This document shows, in pieces, positions 18,566 through 27,191 of a DNA stretch of 64,000 nucleotides. Each line of letters opens with the position of its first letter. Position 1 is the first letter of the stretch. Made by a program: the position numbers and the translations under genes. Under the pieces are notes generated by a model. It saw nothing but the letters and a program-made list of their open reading frames with translations. It was not told the DNA's origin and searched no databases. Source of the DNA: CBINFS01 sp966250015 (GTDB lineage: Bacteria; Bacteroidota; Rhodothermia; Rhodothermales; DASSAV01); assembly GCA_966250015.1 (NCBI GenBank), contig CBINFS010000011.1, positions 1 through 64,000 on the forward strand. The letters are read 5' to 3'.

Positions 18566-19714
18566 ATGTCCGAACAAAAGGAAATCGATATTCTCTTTGC
18601 CCTGACGGGTGACGTCCGCCGCAACTCGCGCGCCCTGCGGCAACTCCGTGCGCTCGCAGCGCAAGGCTTCACAATCGAGGTGCTCACGCTCGGATCCTCA
18701 AGTGAAGACGTCAACCTCGAGCCGGGAATTCGCGCTCGCGTCCTTCCCCATCCTGCCGGTTCAGGTCCGCTTTTTTTCGGACGGGTACACGGTCAATTCA
18801 CACGGGAAGCGATGATACCGGCATCCGTCTATCACGCAAGCGATCTCTACGCCCTCCCGGCGATGCACCGGGCGGCAGGTCGGTTTGGAGGGCGGCTGAC
18901 CTACGATGCCCGTGAGCTTTACCCGCACGTAGCCGCTACGACGGGCCGTCCCTGGATCAGGCTGTTCTGGCAATCCGTCGAGAGGCGCTTCATCCGGCAC
19001 GCCGACGCCGTCTTCACCGTCAGCGACGGCATCGCCGACCGCCTGGCTGTGACGTACGGCATCCCCCGTCCCTACGTCCTGCACAACGTCCCGCCCCGGC
19101 GCCCGGTCACCCGGACGGATCGGCTCCGAAATATGGCCGATATCCCGTCCGATTCCGTGATCGTTTTGCATCAGGGGCAGATGCGCAAGGACCGGGGTTG
19201 CACGCGCCTCGTCGAGGCCATGCAATGGGTCGAACGCGCCGTGCTCGTCTTCCTCGGCGACGGGCCCGAACGAGCATCACTCCAAGAATTGGCAAACGCG
19301 CTCGGGGTCCAGGATCGTGTCAGCTTCTTCCCTGCCGTCCCACCGGACGAGCTGCTCGACGTTACGGCCTCGGCCGACATCGGGGTGACGCTCCTCGAGG
19401 ACACCTGCCTCAACCATCGCCTGGCGCTGCCCAACAAGCTCTTCGAGTACGTCATGGCGGGGCTGCCCGTGCTCGCGAGCGACCTCCCCGAAATCCGGCA
19501 CATCGTAAAATTGTTCGACATTGGAGAGGTCGTGGACCCGACGGATGCCCGGCAGTTGGCTGCTGTATTGCAAGGAATGGTCGATTCACCCGAGCTGCGC
19601 GCAAATTGGTCTAAGAACACGCCAAACGTCCTCCGGGCATATAGCTGGGAGCAGGAGTCCGTCGGCTTTGTCGAGACGTTCCAACGGCTCGCGCCGGTCG
19701 GTCACGCGCAGTAG
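18566..19714 (+). CDS. Glycosyltransferase, GT-B fold (GT4-like)
   Basis: A 382-residue glycosyltransferase counted from ATG 18566 (MSEQKEIDILFALTG). The N-terminal half matches a GT-B acceptor domain (DVRRNSRALRQLRALAAQGF), and the C-terminal half is a GT4-type donor domain: VIVLHQGQMRKDRGC, VLVFLGDGPERASLQELA, NKLFEYVMAGLPVLASDLPEI with the Glu of the E-x7-E motif. The longer frame from GTG 18485 lacks family similarity upstream. No strong ribosome site is visible. Donor and acceptor cannot be named; an envelope or exopolysaccharide role is typical. It overlaps the convergent downstream gene by 13 bases. Confidence 0.88.
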   Translation: MSEQKEIDILFALTGDVRRNSRALRQLRALAAQGFTIEVLTLGSSSEDVNLEPGIRARVLPHPAGSGPLFFGRVHGQFTREAMIPASVYHASDLYALPAMHRAAGRFGGRLTYDARELYPHVAATTGRPWIRLFWQSVERRFIRHADAVFTVSDGIADRLAVTYGIPRPYVLHNVPPRRPVTRTDRLRNMADIPSDSVIVLHQGQMRKDRGCTRLVEAMQWVERAVLVFLGDGPERASLQELANALGVQDRVSFFPAVPPDELLDVTASADIGVTLLEDTCLNHRLALPNKLFEYVMAGLPVLASDLPEIRHIVKLFDIGEVVDPTDARQLAAVLQGMVDSPELRANWSKNTPNVLRAYSWEQESVGFVETFQRLAPVGHAQ

Positions 19715-20166
19715 ATCGCTCTGTGGATGTACTGCCCTCGCCGTCTGGCAAGCGTGGCGGCAACCGTCTTAGCTCTGGACGACAACCGCTCCTCGATGGC
19801 ATACTTCCAGAGTCCTGCCCTACGCAGGCACACCCGAATCGGCTTCTCGTTCGACGTGTGAAGGAGGAGCGTCGAGTTCCCGAATGCGTTTTCGAACCAG
19901 TCGACCTGTTCGACGTCGGCCAGTGCAATTCTGCGGTGATACCTGCCCTTGATGCCCATTCCCGACAGCACGAGCCATTCCGGAAAGAGCCGCATCCGGC
20001 CGTATAAAAGCCGGTGTCCGGGAATCCTGCAAAAAGACCGAAGAATCACGAGCGACCCTGCGGTCCCCACCGAAGGCTCCCACGCAACCTGCCGGCGATG
20101 GGACTCCTCGTGGTCTTCCACGGTGGATGAACCATTCCGGCGTTCTCTTACGTCAACAAACAACAT
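19702..20166 (-). CDS. PH-like-domain hypothetical protein
   Basis: A 154-residue soluble protein of unknown function. The middle (about 55-130) reads like a bacterial PH/GRAM-type domain: GRMRLFPEWLVLSGMGIKG, then RRIALADVEQVDWFEN, then LLLHTSNEKPIRVCL and a final helix (AGLWKYAIEERL). Codon use is like its neighbours. It runs convergent to the glycosyltransferase and overlaps its last 13 bases. No membrane segment or catalytic motif is seen. Confidence 0.6.
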   Translation of the reverse strand: MLFVDVRERRNGSSTVEDHEESHRRQVAWEPSVGTAGSLVILRSFCRIPGHRLLYGRMRLFPEWLVLSGMGIKGRYHRRIALADVEQVDWFENAFGNSTLLLHTSNEKPIRVCLRRAGLWKYAIEERLSSRAKTVAATLARRRGQYIHRAIYCA

Positions 20167-20322
20167 GGTCGTACCACTTTTCGTGTCTGCATTCCGTCCC
20201 CACGAATCGATGGGACAAATGGCTGTATCCGGTAACGAAAATATCGCCCGGATTCGCCATCTCTATATACTTTCCATAAAGGCAGCTTAGCTGGCCGATA
20301 TACGTTAAACTGGCCTCCATTT

Positions 20323-21183
20323 TCACCCTCCAAAGGTTCCGATCACGATGCGCGGCCTGCCGGTCAGGTCGTTCACGAGGGCTACGTCGAGGTATCCCGC
20401 AGTCTGCAACAGCGTGGCGACGTCTGCGGCGTGGTCGGTGTGGGTTTCAAAAACGAGATACCCCCCGGCGTCGAGCAAAGCGCGTCCGTGCCCGGCGATG
20501 GCGCGGAAAAAACGGAGGGGATCGTCGTCGCAGTAAAGGGCCACTTCGGGCTCGAATGAGGCCACCTCCGGTGCGAGCGTATCTTTCTCCGCTACCGGCA
20601 CGTAAGGAGGATTCGATACGATCAGGTGCAGATGATCCGGCGCCAGGGCAGTAAACGCCGCTTCAAGGACGTCCGCCTGGAAAAACTGGATACCCGGCGC
20701 GTGGAGGGAGGCGTTCTCCTGCGCCACCGACAGCGCAGACGCATCCACGTCGCACGCATACACCTCCGCATCCGGACGCCGGTGCTTGACCGCCACGGCG
20801 ATACACCCGCTCCCGGTACCGACGTCGACCACGCGGGGCTCCGGGATGCCCTCCAGCAACCGGAGCCCCTCCTCTACGACCCGCTCCGTCTCCGGCCGTG
20901 GAATCAAAACGGCAGGTGAAACCTTCAGACGGAGGCCGAAAAAGTCGGTGTAGCCCAGGATGTACTGGATGGGCTCACGGTTCAGGCGTCGGTCCAGCAT
21001 CCTTTCGAACTGCTCAGACTCGGCTTCCGTCAGCATGCGCTCGGGATAGGCGTAGAGCGCCGCACGCGTGCAGCCCAGCACCTCCTGGAGCATCCATTCG
21101 ACGTTCCGACGCGCGTCCTCGACGCCGTTTTCCTCCAGCCGACGTGTGGCTTCTCCCAGTTTGACTCTTACTTCAGCCTCCAT
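20323..21183 (-). CDS. prmC: Peptide chain release factor N5-glutamine methyltransferase
   Basis: This 286-residue SAM-dependent methyltransferase modifies the GGQ glutamine of release factors RF1 and RF2. It has an N-terminal helical domain (about 1-75), a SAM motif VVDVGTGSGCIAVAV and the family hallmark NPPY in LIVSNPPYVP. ATG 21183 (MEAEVRVKL) gives the standard family length; the open frame extends upstream to 21264 but that part has no similarity to the family. No release-factor gene is adjacent. Confidence 0.95.
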   Translation of the reverse strand: MEAEVRVKLGEATRRLEENGVEDARRNVEWMLQEVLGCTRAALYAYPERMLTEAESEQFERMLDRRLNREPIQYILGYTDFFGLRLKVSPAVLIPRPETERVVEEGLRLLEGIPEPRVVDVGTGSGCIAVAVKHRRPDAEVYACDVDASALSVAQENASLHAPGIQFFQADVLEAAFTALAPDHLHLIVSNPPYVPVAEKDTLAPEVASFEPEVALYCDDDPLRFFRAIAGHGRALLDAGGYLVFETHTDHAADVATLLQTAGYLDVALVNDLTGRPRIVIGTFGG

Positions 21184-21741
21184 TTGTTTATGTCCGCATA
21201 ATCTCGTAACCGCGCCACGGAATAGCCCGAACCGGTTTGTTGGCGTGGACATTCGGCAATACACTGTATATTCACGAATACTTCATTTACGATAGCTCCA
21301 TGGCGCGTTCTGGCCACATGTTCGAAACAGCAATATCCCTGCCATTGAAAGCTTTCGTGCGAAATAGAGCCATAAAATCCGAAGCGACGACTCGATGGAT
21401 GGAACGTGGAACACCTGCACCATCTTTATCGCTTAATCTGCTTTTCTCCGTTTCTTCGGTTTCGACCGGTTTCTTTCCGGCGTTTTTTGATGCATTATCC
21501 CTACCCCTTCCGGGTCCGGCCTTGCCGGCGCCCGTTCTGATCCCGGGTATCGCCAGGATGGTGCACACAAACCGGGAGAGCAACGATAGGTATCGCCCCC
21601 TTCTCCATCACGTTACCGGGATACACTTATGGTGAATTTTTTACTTCGCCCGTTAGCGGGGCATGTTACTTGCCTAGAGGCAACGTAGGCTTAAATCCAA
21701 ATTACAGAATTACCTGTTAGCTGCCCCTCACAGTCCGGAGG
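21184..21741. other. Long non-coding stretch upstream of the glgP region
   Basis: About 560 bases between prmC and the glgP leader region. Open frames on both strands here (21237-21635 plus, 21287-21583 minus) are low-complexity and resemble nothing I know. The only structure noted is the dyad TTGCCT-AG-AGGCAA at 21670-21683. It should contain the promoters of prmC and glgP. Confidence 0.4.
21670..21683. promoter_or_regulatory. Short dyad upstream of glgP, possible operator
   Basis: TTGCCT and AGGCAA are inverted around AG, about 155 bases before the glgP start. Size and symmetry fit a dimeric repressor site, but there is no second copy and no local regulator gene. Confidence 0.2.
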
Positions 21742-21750
21742 ATGTATAAA

Positions 21751-22047
21751 ATGCTACTCATCGGCATTCTTGTACTCCCGGCCGGTTGTCAGGGCTTGAA
21801 GGACCCGCCGGGAGAACCGGCCAAAATCAAAAGATTAAATGACTGTACGAGAGAAGCTGGAAGCACTTGCCGCCAACATGTGGTGGAGCTGGAATCCGGA
21901 AGCGATCGATCTATTTTGTCGGCTCAATCCAGCCGCATTTCAATCGGCAGGCAACAATCCCCTGGCGGCACTTCGGAGCGCCGACGAAGCCGTGCTGGAA
22001 GACGAGGGTTTCAAACGGGACGTGGACGCGGTTTACGAGTCGTTTGA
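21751..22047 (+). CDS. Possible small lipoprotein-like frame overlapping glgP
   Basis: GGAGG (21737-21741 region) lies 9 bases before ATG 21751, an ideal spacing. The frame begins MLLIGILVLPAGCQG, a short hydrophobic stretch ending in a lipobox-like LPAGC. It has no stop before glgP and runs in another frame to 22047, where the sequence is probably meaningless shadow. It could be a leader peptide, a remnant lipoprotein with a lost stop, or chance. glgP itself lacks a clear ribosome site, so translation here may affect it. Confidence 0.25.
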   Translation: MLLIGILVLPAGCQGLKDPPGEPAKIKRLNDCTREAGSTCRQHVVELESGSDRSILSAQSSRISIGRQQSPGGTSERRRSRAGRRGFQTGRGRGLRVV

Positions 22048-23896
22048 GGCGTACATGCAGGCCCCTCCCCTGTTGCCGGATAGCCCGAGAGTCAGCTATT
22101 TCTGCATGGAGTACGGCATCCACGAAAGCCTGCCGATCTATGCCGGCGGCCTCGGCATTCTCGCCGGAGACCACGCCAAGCAGGCTTCGGACGACGGTAT
22201 TCCGTTCACCGCGATCGGCCTTTTCCTCAAGGACGGCTATTTCGTGCAGTCGTTCGATGCCGAGGGATGGCAGCAGGAGTCCTATCCGGTACTCGACCTC
22301 GAGAAGCAGCCGGTTTCGCTGGTCAGAGGAGAAGACGGCGAGCCGGTAGTCGTTACAGTTCCGCTCGGCTACGAGCCCCTGGCCATTCGGGCGTGGAAGA
22401 TCGAGCTGGGAAGAACACGGCTCTACCTCCTCGATACCGACTTCGATCGAAATCCTGCCCATCTCCGGGACCTGACGTGCAAGCTCTACCAGGGCGACCG
22501 CAAGGTGCGCATCCGGCAGGAAATCATCCTGGGCATTGGCGGTGTCAGGCTGCTCCGCGCTCTGAACGTCGAAACCGACACTTACCACATGAACGAGGGG
22601 CATTGCGCCTTCCTCGCCCTGGAGCTCCTACGTGAGCGCCTTGCGCTGGGAGATTCGCGCGAAGCCGCCGAGGCGTGGGTACGCGAGAGGGGCGTTTTCA
22701 CCACCCATACGCCCGTCATGGCGGGGCACGACCGGTTCTCCCCCGAGCTTTTCCTCGACCAGATGGCAGGTTTTCGCGAGCAGATCGGCCTGTCGGAGCA
22801 CGACCTCCTGGCGTATGGCCGGGTCAACCCGTGGGATCCGGGCGAATCGTTTACGATGACGGTGCTCGGACTGAAGCTCGCACGCCAGACCAACGGCGTC
22901 TCGCGCCTGAATGGTGAAGTGGCGCGCGGCCAGTGGCACCAGCTCTACCCCGACCGTAGCCTCGATGAGGTCCCCATCGGCTACGTCACCAACGGCATCC
23001 ACCTGCCGACCTGGGCCGTTCCGAAAGCCCGCGCGTTCGTGCGCCGGCACCTCGGAGACCTCTCCAAAATGGGGGACGACCCGGCGTTCTGGCAGGGTAT
23101 GGAAAAGGTATCGGACGAAGCGCTCTGGCAGTACCGGAACGAGCTTCGGCACGACCTGATCGAATTCGTCGAATCGTACGGCGGCCGCCAGTCGCTCCGG
23201 CAGACCATAAAGCTCGATCCCGACGCCCTGACGATCGGGTTCGCACGCCGGTTCGCCACCTACAAACGCGCCCCCTTGCTGTTCTACGATCTCGAACGTG
23301 CGATCAGGCTCTTTTCACAGACCGGACGCCCGATTCAGGTGATCTATGCGGGTAAGGCGCACCCGGCGGATGAAGGGGGAAAACGATTCATCCAGCAGAT
23401 CCACGAGCTGAGCCGCAACGCCGCTTTCGAAGGCAAGCTGGTCTTTCTCGAGAACTACAACATGGAAATCGGGCGCAGGCTCGTCTCCGGTTGTGACGTG
23501 TGGCTGAACAACCCGAGGCGGCCCATGGAAGCCAGCGGCACCAGCGGGCAGAAGATCGCCGTGCACGGCGGGCTGAACGTCTCGATCCTCGACGGCTGGT
23601 GGCCAGAAGGCTACAACGGCGAGAACGGCTGGGCCATCGGGTACGACGCCTCCGCGACGTACAAGGACCCGCACGAGCAGGACGCCGAAGATGCCGCGTT
23701 CCTCTACGACGTCCTCGAAAACCAGGTGATCCCCACGTTCTACGAGCGCGACGAACGCGGCATCCCCACCGGCTGGGTTTCGCGGATGCGTAACGCCATG
23801 ATGACGCTGACCCACGAGTTCAGCGCGGCTCGCATGGTGCGCCAGTACGTCGAACAGATTTACGGCGCCGAAATGACGACCCCGGCGACGAGGTGA
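21839..23896 (+). CDS. glgP: Alpha-glucan (glycogen/maltodextrin) phosphorylase, GT35
   Basis: A 685-residue phosphorylase releasing glucose 1-phosphate from alpha-1,4-glucans with pyridoxal phosphate. The N-terminal DUF3417 part (LAANMWWSWNPEAIDLF) marks the shorter bacterial/archaeal branch. Then come the active-site segments SYFCMEYGIHESLPIYAGG, YHMNEGHCAFLALE, FTTHTPVMAGHD, GFARRFATYKRA and the PLP-lysine region EASGTSGQKIAVHGG. ATG 21839 directly follows an in-frame TAA, so no earlier start is possible. It has no good ribosome site, and a strong terminator follows. It stands alone here, without glgA, glgB or glgC. Confidence 0.95.
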   Translation: MTVREKLEALAANMWWSWNPEAIDLFCRLNPAAFQSAGNNPLAALRSADEAVLEDEGFKRDVDAVYESFEAYMQAPPLLPDSPRVSYFCMEYGIHESLPIYAGGLGILAGDHAKQASDDGIPFTAIGLFLKDGYFVQSFDAEGWQQESYPVLDLEKQPVSLVRGEDGEPVVVTVPLGYEPLAIRAWKIELGRTRLYLLDTDFDRNPAHLRDLTCKLYQGDRKVRIRQEIILGIGGVRLLRALNVETDTYHMNEGHCAFLALELLRERLALGDSREAAEAWVRERGVFTTHTPVMAGHDRFSPELFLDQMAGFREQIGLSEHDLLAYGRVNPWDPGESFTMTVLGLKLARQTNGVSRLNGEVARGQWHQLYPDRSLDEVPIGYVTNGIHLPTWAVPKARAFVRRHLGDLSKMGDDPAFWQGMEKVSDEALWQYRNELRHDLIEFVESYGGRQSLRQTIKLDPDALTIGFARRFATYKRAPLLFYDLERAIRLFSQTGRPIQVIYAGKAHPADEGGKRFIQQIHELSRNAAFEGKLVFLENYNMEIGRRLVSGCDVWLNNPRRPMEASGTSGQKIAVHGGLNVSILDGWWPEGYNGENGWAIGYDASATYKDPHEQDAEDAAFLYDVLENQVIPTFYERDERGIPTGWVSRMRNAMMTLTHEFSAARMVRQYVEQIYGAEMTTPATR

Positions 23897-23924
23897 CCGG
23901 CCCTTGCAACAGGACAAGGACAAT

Positions 23925-23959
23925 GGGGCGAAGGTCGTTAAACCTTCGCCCCGTTTTTT
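23925..23959 (+). terminator. Rho-independent terminator of glgP
   Basis: GGGGCGAAGG (23925-23934) pairs perfectly with CCTTCGCCCC (23943-23952), and one further T-A pair closes the loop. TTTTTT at 23954-23959 follows, 29 bases after the glgP stop. Confidence 0.93.
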
Positions 23960-23971
23960 ATTGCCTGCACG

Positions 23972-24259
23972 CTACCGAACGGTGAAGTCCTCGTATTCAC
24001 CGGTGGGGGTTGACCATTCCACCTCCACGTCGTCGACGCGGCTCGTGGAAGGACCGATGCGGACCGCGTCGAGCAGCGCTTCGACGTCGCGCCGTGGTCC
24101 CTCCGCTACGAGCTGCACCGAACCGTCGTACGAGTTGCGAACCCAGCCTTTCAGATTCAGACTCCTTGCGCGCTGGCGAGTGTAATACCGAAAGCCGACG
24201 CCCTGTACGCGTCCCTTTACGGTAGCCGTTATTCGTGTGGGTGACTGACCCGCTTCCAT
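23972..24259 (-). CDS. Acylphosphatase
   Basis: A 95-residue acylphosphatase that hydrolyses carboxyl-phosphate bonds. The signature GRVQGVGFRYY holds the phosphate-binding Arg, and VRNSYDGSV holds the catalytic Asn. ATG 24259 gives the usual family size; the longer frame to 24337 would overlap the upstream gene. It lies convergent to glgP and last in a leftward run with two small membrane proteins. Confidence 0.93.
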   Translation of the reverse strand: MEAGQSPTRITATVKGRVQGVGFRYYTRQRARSLNLKGWVRNSYDGSVQLVAEGPRRDVEALLDAVRIGPSTSRVDDVEVEWSTPTGEYEDFTVR

Positions 24260-24284
24260 ATTCACTGCGAAACGAACGATGTAC

Positions 24285-24512
24285 TCAGTGTCGGGATTTT
24301 TCGGCCGCCGAATCGATCCAGCAGATGAGCCGGGCAACGAATACGTATCCGGAGAACGAAGCTAATCCAAACATAGCCACGGCTCCGGTCAGCCGAAAAG
24401 CTCCCATAACATACATCTCGATCGCCAGTGCCGCCAGTACAAACATCGAGGCAAACAGAGCGGCACCCATCAGGACGTCGGGCCAGGAACGGAACAGGCT
24501 GCAGTCAAACAT
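24285..24512 (-). CDS. Small membrane protein
   Basis: A 75-residue protein with two predicted membrane helices, about 14-37 (VLMGAALFASMFVLAALAIEMYV) and 40-62 (FRLTGAVAMFGLASFSGYVFVA). I do not recognise a family. It is 25 bases upstream of the acylphosphatase and downstream of another small membrane protein, so the three may form one transcript. Confidence 0.6.
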   Translation of the reverse strand: MFDCSLFRSWPDVLMGAALFASMFVLAALAIEMYVMGAFRLTGAVAMFGLASFSGYVFVARLICWIDSAAEKSRH

Positions 24513-24575
24513 TACCGTGCACCCCGCACCGGTTTTTCGGCCGGGCGGCCAGGCGTATTGAAGCTGCCGTGCATC

Positions 24576-24815
24576 TCAAGATGCCCTCCGGCCTTTGATC
24601 TGCCCAAGGACCAGCACCAGTAGAAAGACCACTGCGCCGGCTCCGAACGTGACGAGCCAGTTTGTGTCCCCATCACTAAACCTGGGGAGGCCGAGTGCAA
24701 ACAGCATGATGACGAGCACCGCACTGATGAGCGCCGTCACGATGGGCGTCGAGCGCGCCGCGCCGGTCCCTTTCGAATCGGCGTACGGCTTTTCGGGTTG
24801 AAATGAAGTCGGCAT
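24576..24815 (-). CDS. Small membrane protein
   Basis: A 79-residue protein with a polar N terminus (about 25 residues) and two membrane helices, about 27-45 (VTALISAVLVIMLFALGL) and 54-73 (LVTFGAGAVVFLLVLVLG). No family is recognised. The start is ATG 24815. Gene order and size suggest a co-transcribed pair with the next small membrane gene. Confidence 0.55.
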   Translation of the reverse strand: MPTSFQPEKPYADSKGTGAARSTPIVTALISAVLVIMLFALGLPRFSDGDTNWLVTFGAGAVVFLLVLVLGQIKGRRAS

Positions 24816-24936
24816 GGGTCCCTGCGGTTTAGCGTTGCATCACAGCCTGATCCGGCTTTCCCCTGTGGACGATGCGACACCCGTGCTGTTCCGTCACCTG
24901 CATGACGTCCATGCAACGATTCGGTGCAGGATTTTT

Positions 24937-25524
24937 TTAAGCAACCTGCTGCGACTCCTTCCACTTGATGTTACACCCCATCGACGGGTACTGCTCGGTA
25001 CTCACTTTTCCCGTTTCGAGCAGCTCCTCGAGGGCGTGCCGCAGGTCCTTCCCGTCGGATTCACCCATGCCGGGCCGCGTCTCGTCCACACGGCCACGGT
25101 AGACGAGCACACGATCCGCATTGTATACGAACAGGTCGGGCGTGCACACGGCGCCGTACGCCCTGGCCACTTCTTGCGACTCGTCGTGGAGGTACGGGAA
25201 CGGATAGTGCATCTCCTTGGCTCGCTTGGCCATATTCTCAAACGAGTCCTCGGGATAGCTTTCGGCATCGTTCGAGCAGATGGCGACAAACGCCACCCCG
25301 CGCGGTTGGAACTCGCGTGCGAGCTCGATCAGCGTACGCTCAACGTGCCGTGCGTAAGGACAGTGGTTACACGTGAAGACAACCACGAGTGCACGGGCGT
25401 CTTTGTAATCGTCAATCGATCGATAGTCGCCTTCCAGGCCGTCGGCCTGCGGGTTTGCAGTTCTGAGCCGAAAAGCCGGGGCTTTCGTCCCCAGCTCGGT
25501 CATGATCGAATAAGTGCGTGCCAT
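24937..25524 (-). CDS. Thioredoxin-fold protein, AhpC/TSA-like
   Basis: A 195-residue cytoplasmic thioredoxin-like protein. It has a CxxC-type redox centre in VVFTCNHCPYARHVE (about residues 47-61), the peroxiredoxin-like body VAFVAICSNDAESYPEDS and cis-Pro region VCTPDLFVYN. This matches the small family often annotated as thioredoxin/AhpC-TSA proteins with CxHC centres. Partner and substrate are unknown. It lies 27 bases downstream of the GH3 gene on the same strand. Confidence 0.9.
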   Translation of the reverse strand: MARTYSIMTELGTKAPAFRLRTANPQADGLEGDYRSIDDYKDARALVVVFTCNHCPYARHVERTLIELAREFQPRGVAFVAICSNDAESYPEDSFENMAKRAKEMHYPFPYLHDESQEVARAYGAVCTPDLFVYNADRVLVYRGRVDETRPGMGESDGKDLRHALEELLETGKVSTEQYPSMGCNIKWKESQQVA

Positions 25525-25551
25525 ATCCCAAATAAGCTTTAACTAACAGGT

Positions 25552-27156
25552 TCACGTGACGCTGGCGCCGGACAGCACGTCGACCGCAGCGTACTGCGAC
25601 GGCTCCGAGTCGCTGTACGTACAGATCTGCACCGGGGCGTCGTCGAAACGTTCCAAAATGTGGGGGCTGCCCAGCGAGATGAGCACGACGGGGTGGCGCG
25701 AGACGATGGTTTGCACCAGCACCTCCTGCTTCGGCAACAGGCCAAACTGGCGCCAGGCGGCCGGCTTCACAACCAGGGCAATGACGATGCGATCGGCGCG
25801 CGCGACCGCTCGGAGCGCTTCCTCACTCCCCCGAATGTCGAGGTCCGACCCGATCGCAAGGCATCTGCTCTCCGGGTAGGTCTCGAGGAACGCCTCACAA
25901 AGCGGCTCGTCGTGCAGGGCGGCACTGGTCCGATGAGGATCGACGAACAATAGCACGATACGGTGCCCGTCGACAGAACCCGGTACTACCGGGAATATAG
26001 AATGGTTGGACTTTAGAATGGTCGTCGAACGGCCGGCTACCTGCCGGGCAAACGCCTTGCTTGGCAGCGACGGCCTCCCCTCGTTGGGGAATAGATTCCA
26101 CGGCTGCGTGAAAATGTCCGTGCCGAACCGATCGAGCAGCCGTTGCTTGAGTCCAAGCACCCGCAGGACGGCTTCGTCCAGGGTTTCTTCGTCGACCAGC
26201 CCCTCCTCCACCGCTTTGATGATCCCGTTCAGCATGGATTCCGGGTCGGGAATGTCGAGGAAGACGTCGACCCCTGCATTGAGCAGCGCCGCAGCCTGGT
26301 CACGGGGATCGGGATAACGCTGGCTGACCGCTCCCATCAGCAGGCTGTCCGTCACCACGGTGCCCGTAAATCCCATCTCCTGGCGCAGGAGGTCGCGGAG
26401 GATCGCACGGGAGAAGGTGGCCGGGTTGCCCGTCGGATCGAGCGCCGGATAGGCGACGTGCGCGGTCATGATCAGATCCACCCCTTCCTCGATCGCCTCC
26501 TTGAAGGGCACGAGGTCGATCTGTTCGAGCAGGGGTCGCGGGTCGGATACGCTCGGCAGCACTTCGTGTGAGTCCTGGTCCGTATTCCCGTGGCCGGGGA
26601 AGTGTTTGGCCGTGCAGAGCAGCCCTTCGGCTTTGCATCCCTTCACGTACGCCCGTACGAGCCGTGCCACCCGCTCCGGATCGGACCCGAAGGCCCTGGT
26701 CGCGATGATTGGATTTTTCGGGTTGCGGTTGACGTCTGCTACGGGTACGAAGGCGACGTGAATGCCGTTAGCCAGCGCCTCCCTAGCGGTTATGCGGGCG
26801 GCGGCTTCGAGCAGGGTCTCCCCTTCGTCTTGGATGACGCCGAACGCCGCCCCGTGAGGAAAGAGGGTCTCACCGGCCACCTGCTGGCCAACACCGCGCT
26901 CGACGTCCGCCCCGATCAGCAGCGGAACGGGTGAGAGCTCTTGAAGCGAGGCCAGAGCGCGGGACGTCTCGCCCAGCCGGCCGTTGAACGCAATCAACCC
27001 GCCCACGGGACATCTATCCAGCAGCGCCTCCACGCGTGCCGCATCGTCCTCGATCTGTACGGGAGGCTGCATGTTCGAACCGATCCGGGGAAACAGGACC
27101 TGGCCCGCTCGCTCCCTGAGGCTCAGGTGATCGAGTGATGTCAAGTCTTCTCTCAT
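25552..27156 (-). CDS. Glycoside hydrolase family 3 protein (NagZ/beta-glucosidase-like)
   Basis: A 534-residue GH3 enzyme without an obvious signal peptide. The catalytic barrel (about 1-350) carries the NagZ-type motif KHFPGHGNTDQDSHEVLP (His general acid/base region) and VTDSLLMGAV with the nucleophile Asp. A second alpha/beta domain (about 380-534) makes it longer than the 340-residue enterobacterial NagZ. It likely removes beta-linked N-acetylglucosamine from peptidoglycan fragments, though beta-glucosidase activity is possible. It sits between nadD and the thioredoxin-fold gene. Confidence 0.9.
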   Translation of the reverse strand: MREDLTSLDHLSLRERAGQVLFPRIGSNMQPPVQIEDDAARVEALLDRCPVGGLIAFNGRLGETSRALASLQELSPVPLLIGADVERGVGQQVAGETLFPHGAAFGVIQDEGETLLEAAARITAREALANGIHVAFVPVADVNRNPKNPIIATRAFGSDPERVARLVRAYVKGCKAEGLLCTAKHFPGHGNTDQDSHEVLPSVSDPRPLLEQIDLVPFKEAIEEGVDLIMTAHVAYPALDPTGNPATFSRAILRDLLRQEMGFTGTVVTDSLLMGAVSQRYPDPRDQAAALLNAGVDVFLDIPDPESMLNGIIKAVEEGLVDEETLDEAVLRVLGLKQRLLDRFGTDIFTQPWNLFPNEGRPSLPSKAFARQVAGRSTTILKSNHSIFPVVPGSVDGHRIVLLFVDPHRTSAALHDEPLCEAFLETYPESRCLAIGSDLDIRGSEEALRAVARADRIVIALVVKPAAWRQFGLLPKQEVLVQTIVSRHPVVLISLGSPHILERFDDAPVQICTYSDSEPSQYAAVDVLSGASVT

Positions 27157-27191
27157 ATCGTTTCCAGTGCAAGTGCTCTCCTCAATCGACG

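Noticed and set aside
21287..21583. Possible minus-strand gene in the same gap
   Set aside because: Basic, low-complexity and with no ribosome site or known motif.
21237..21635. Possible gene upstream of glgP on plus strand
   Set aside because: Repeated L/P/S stretches, no ribosome site and no similarity. It is treated as non-coding.
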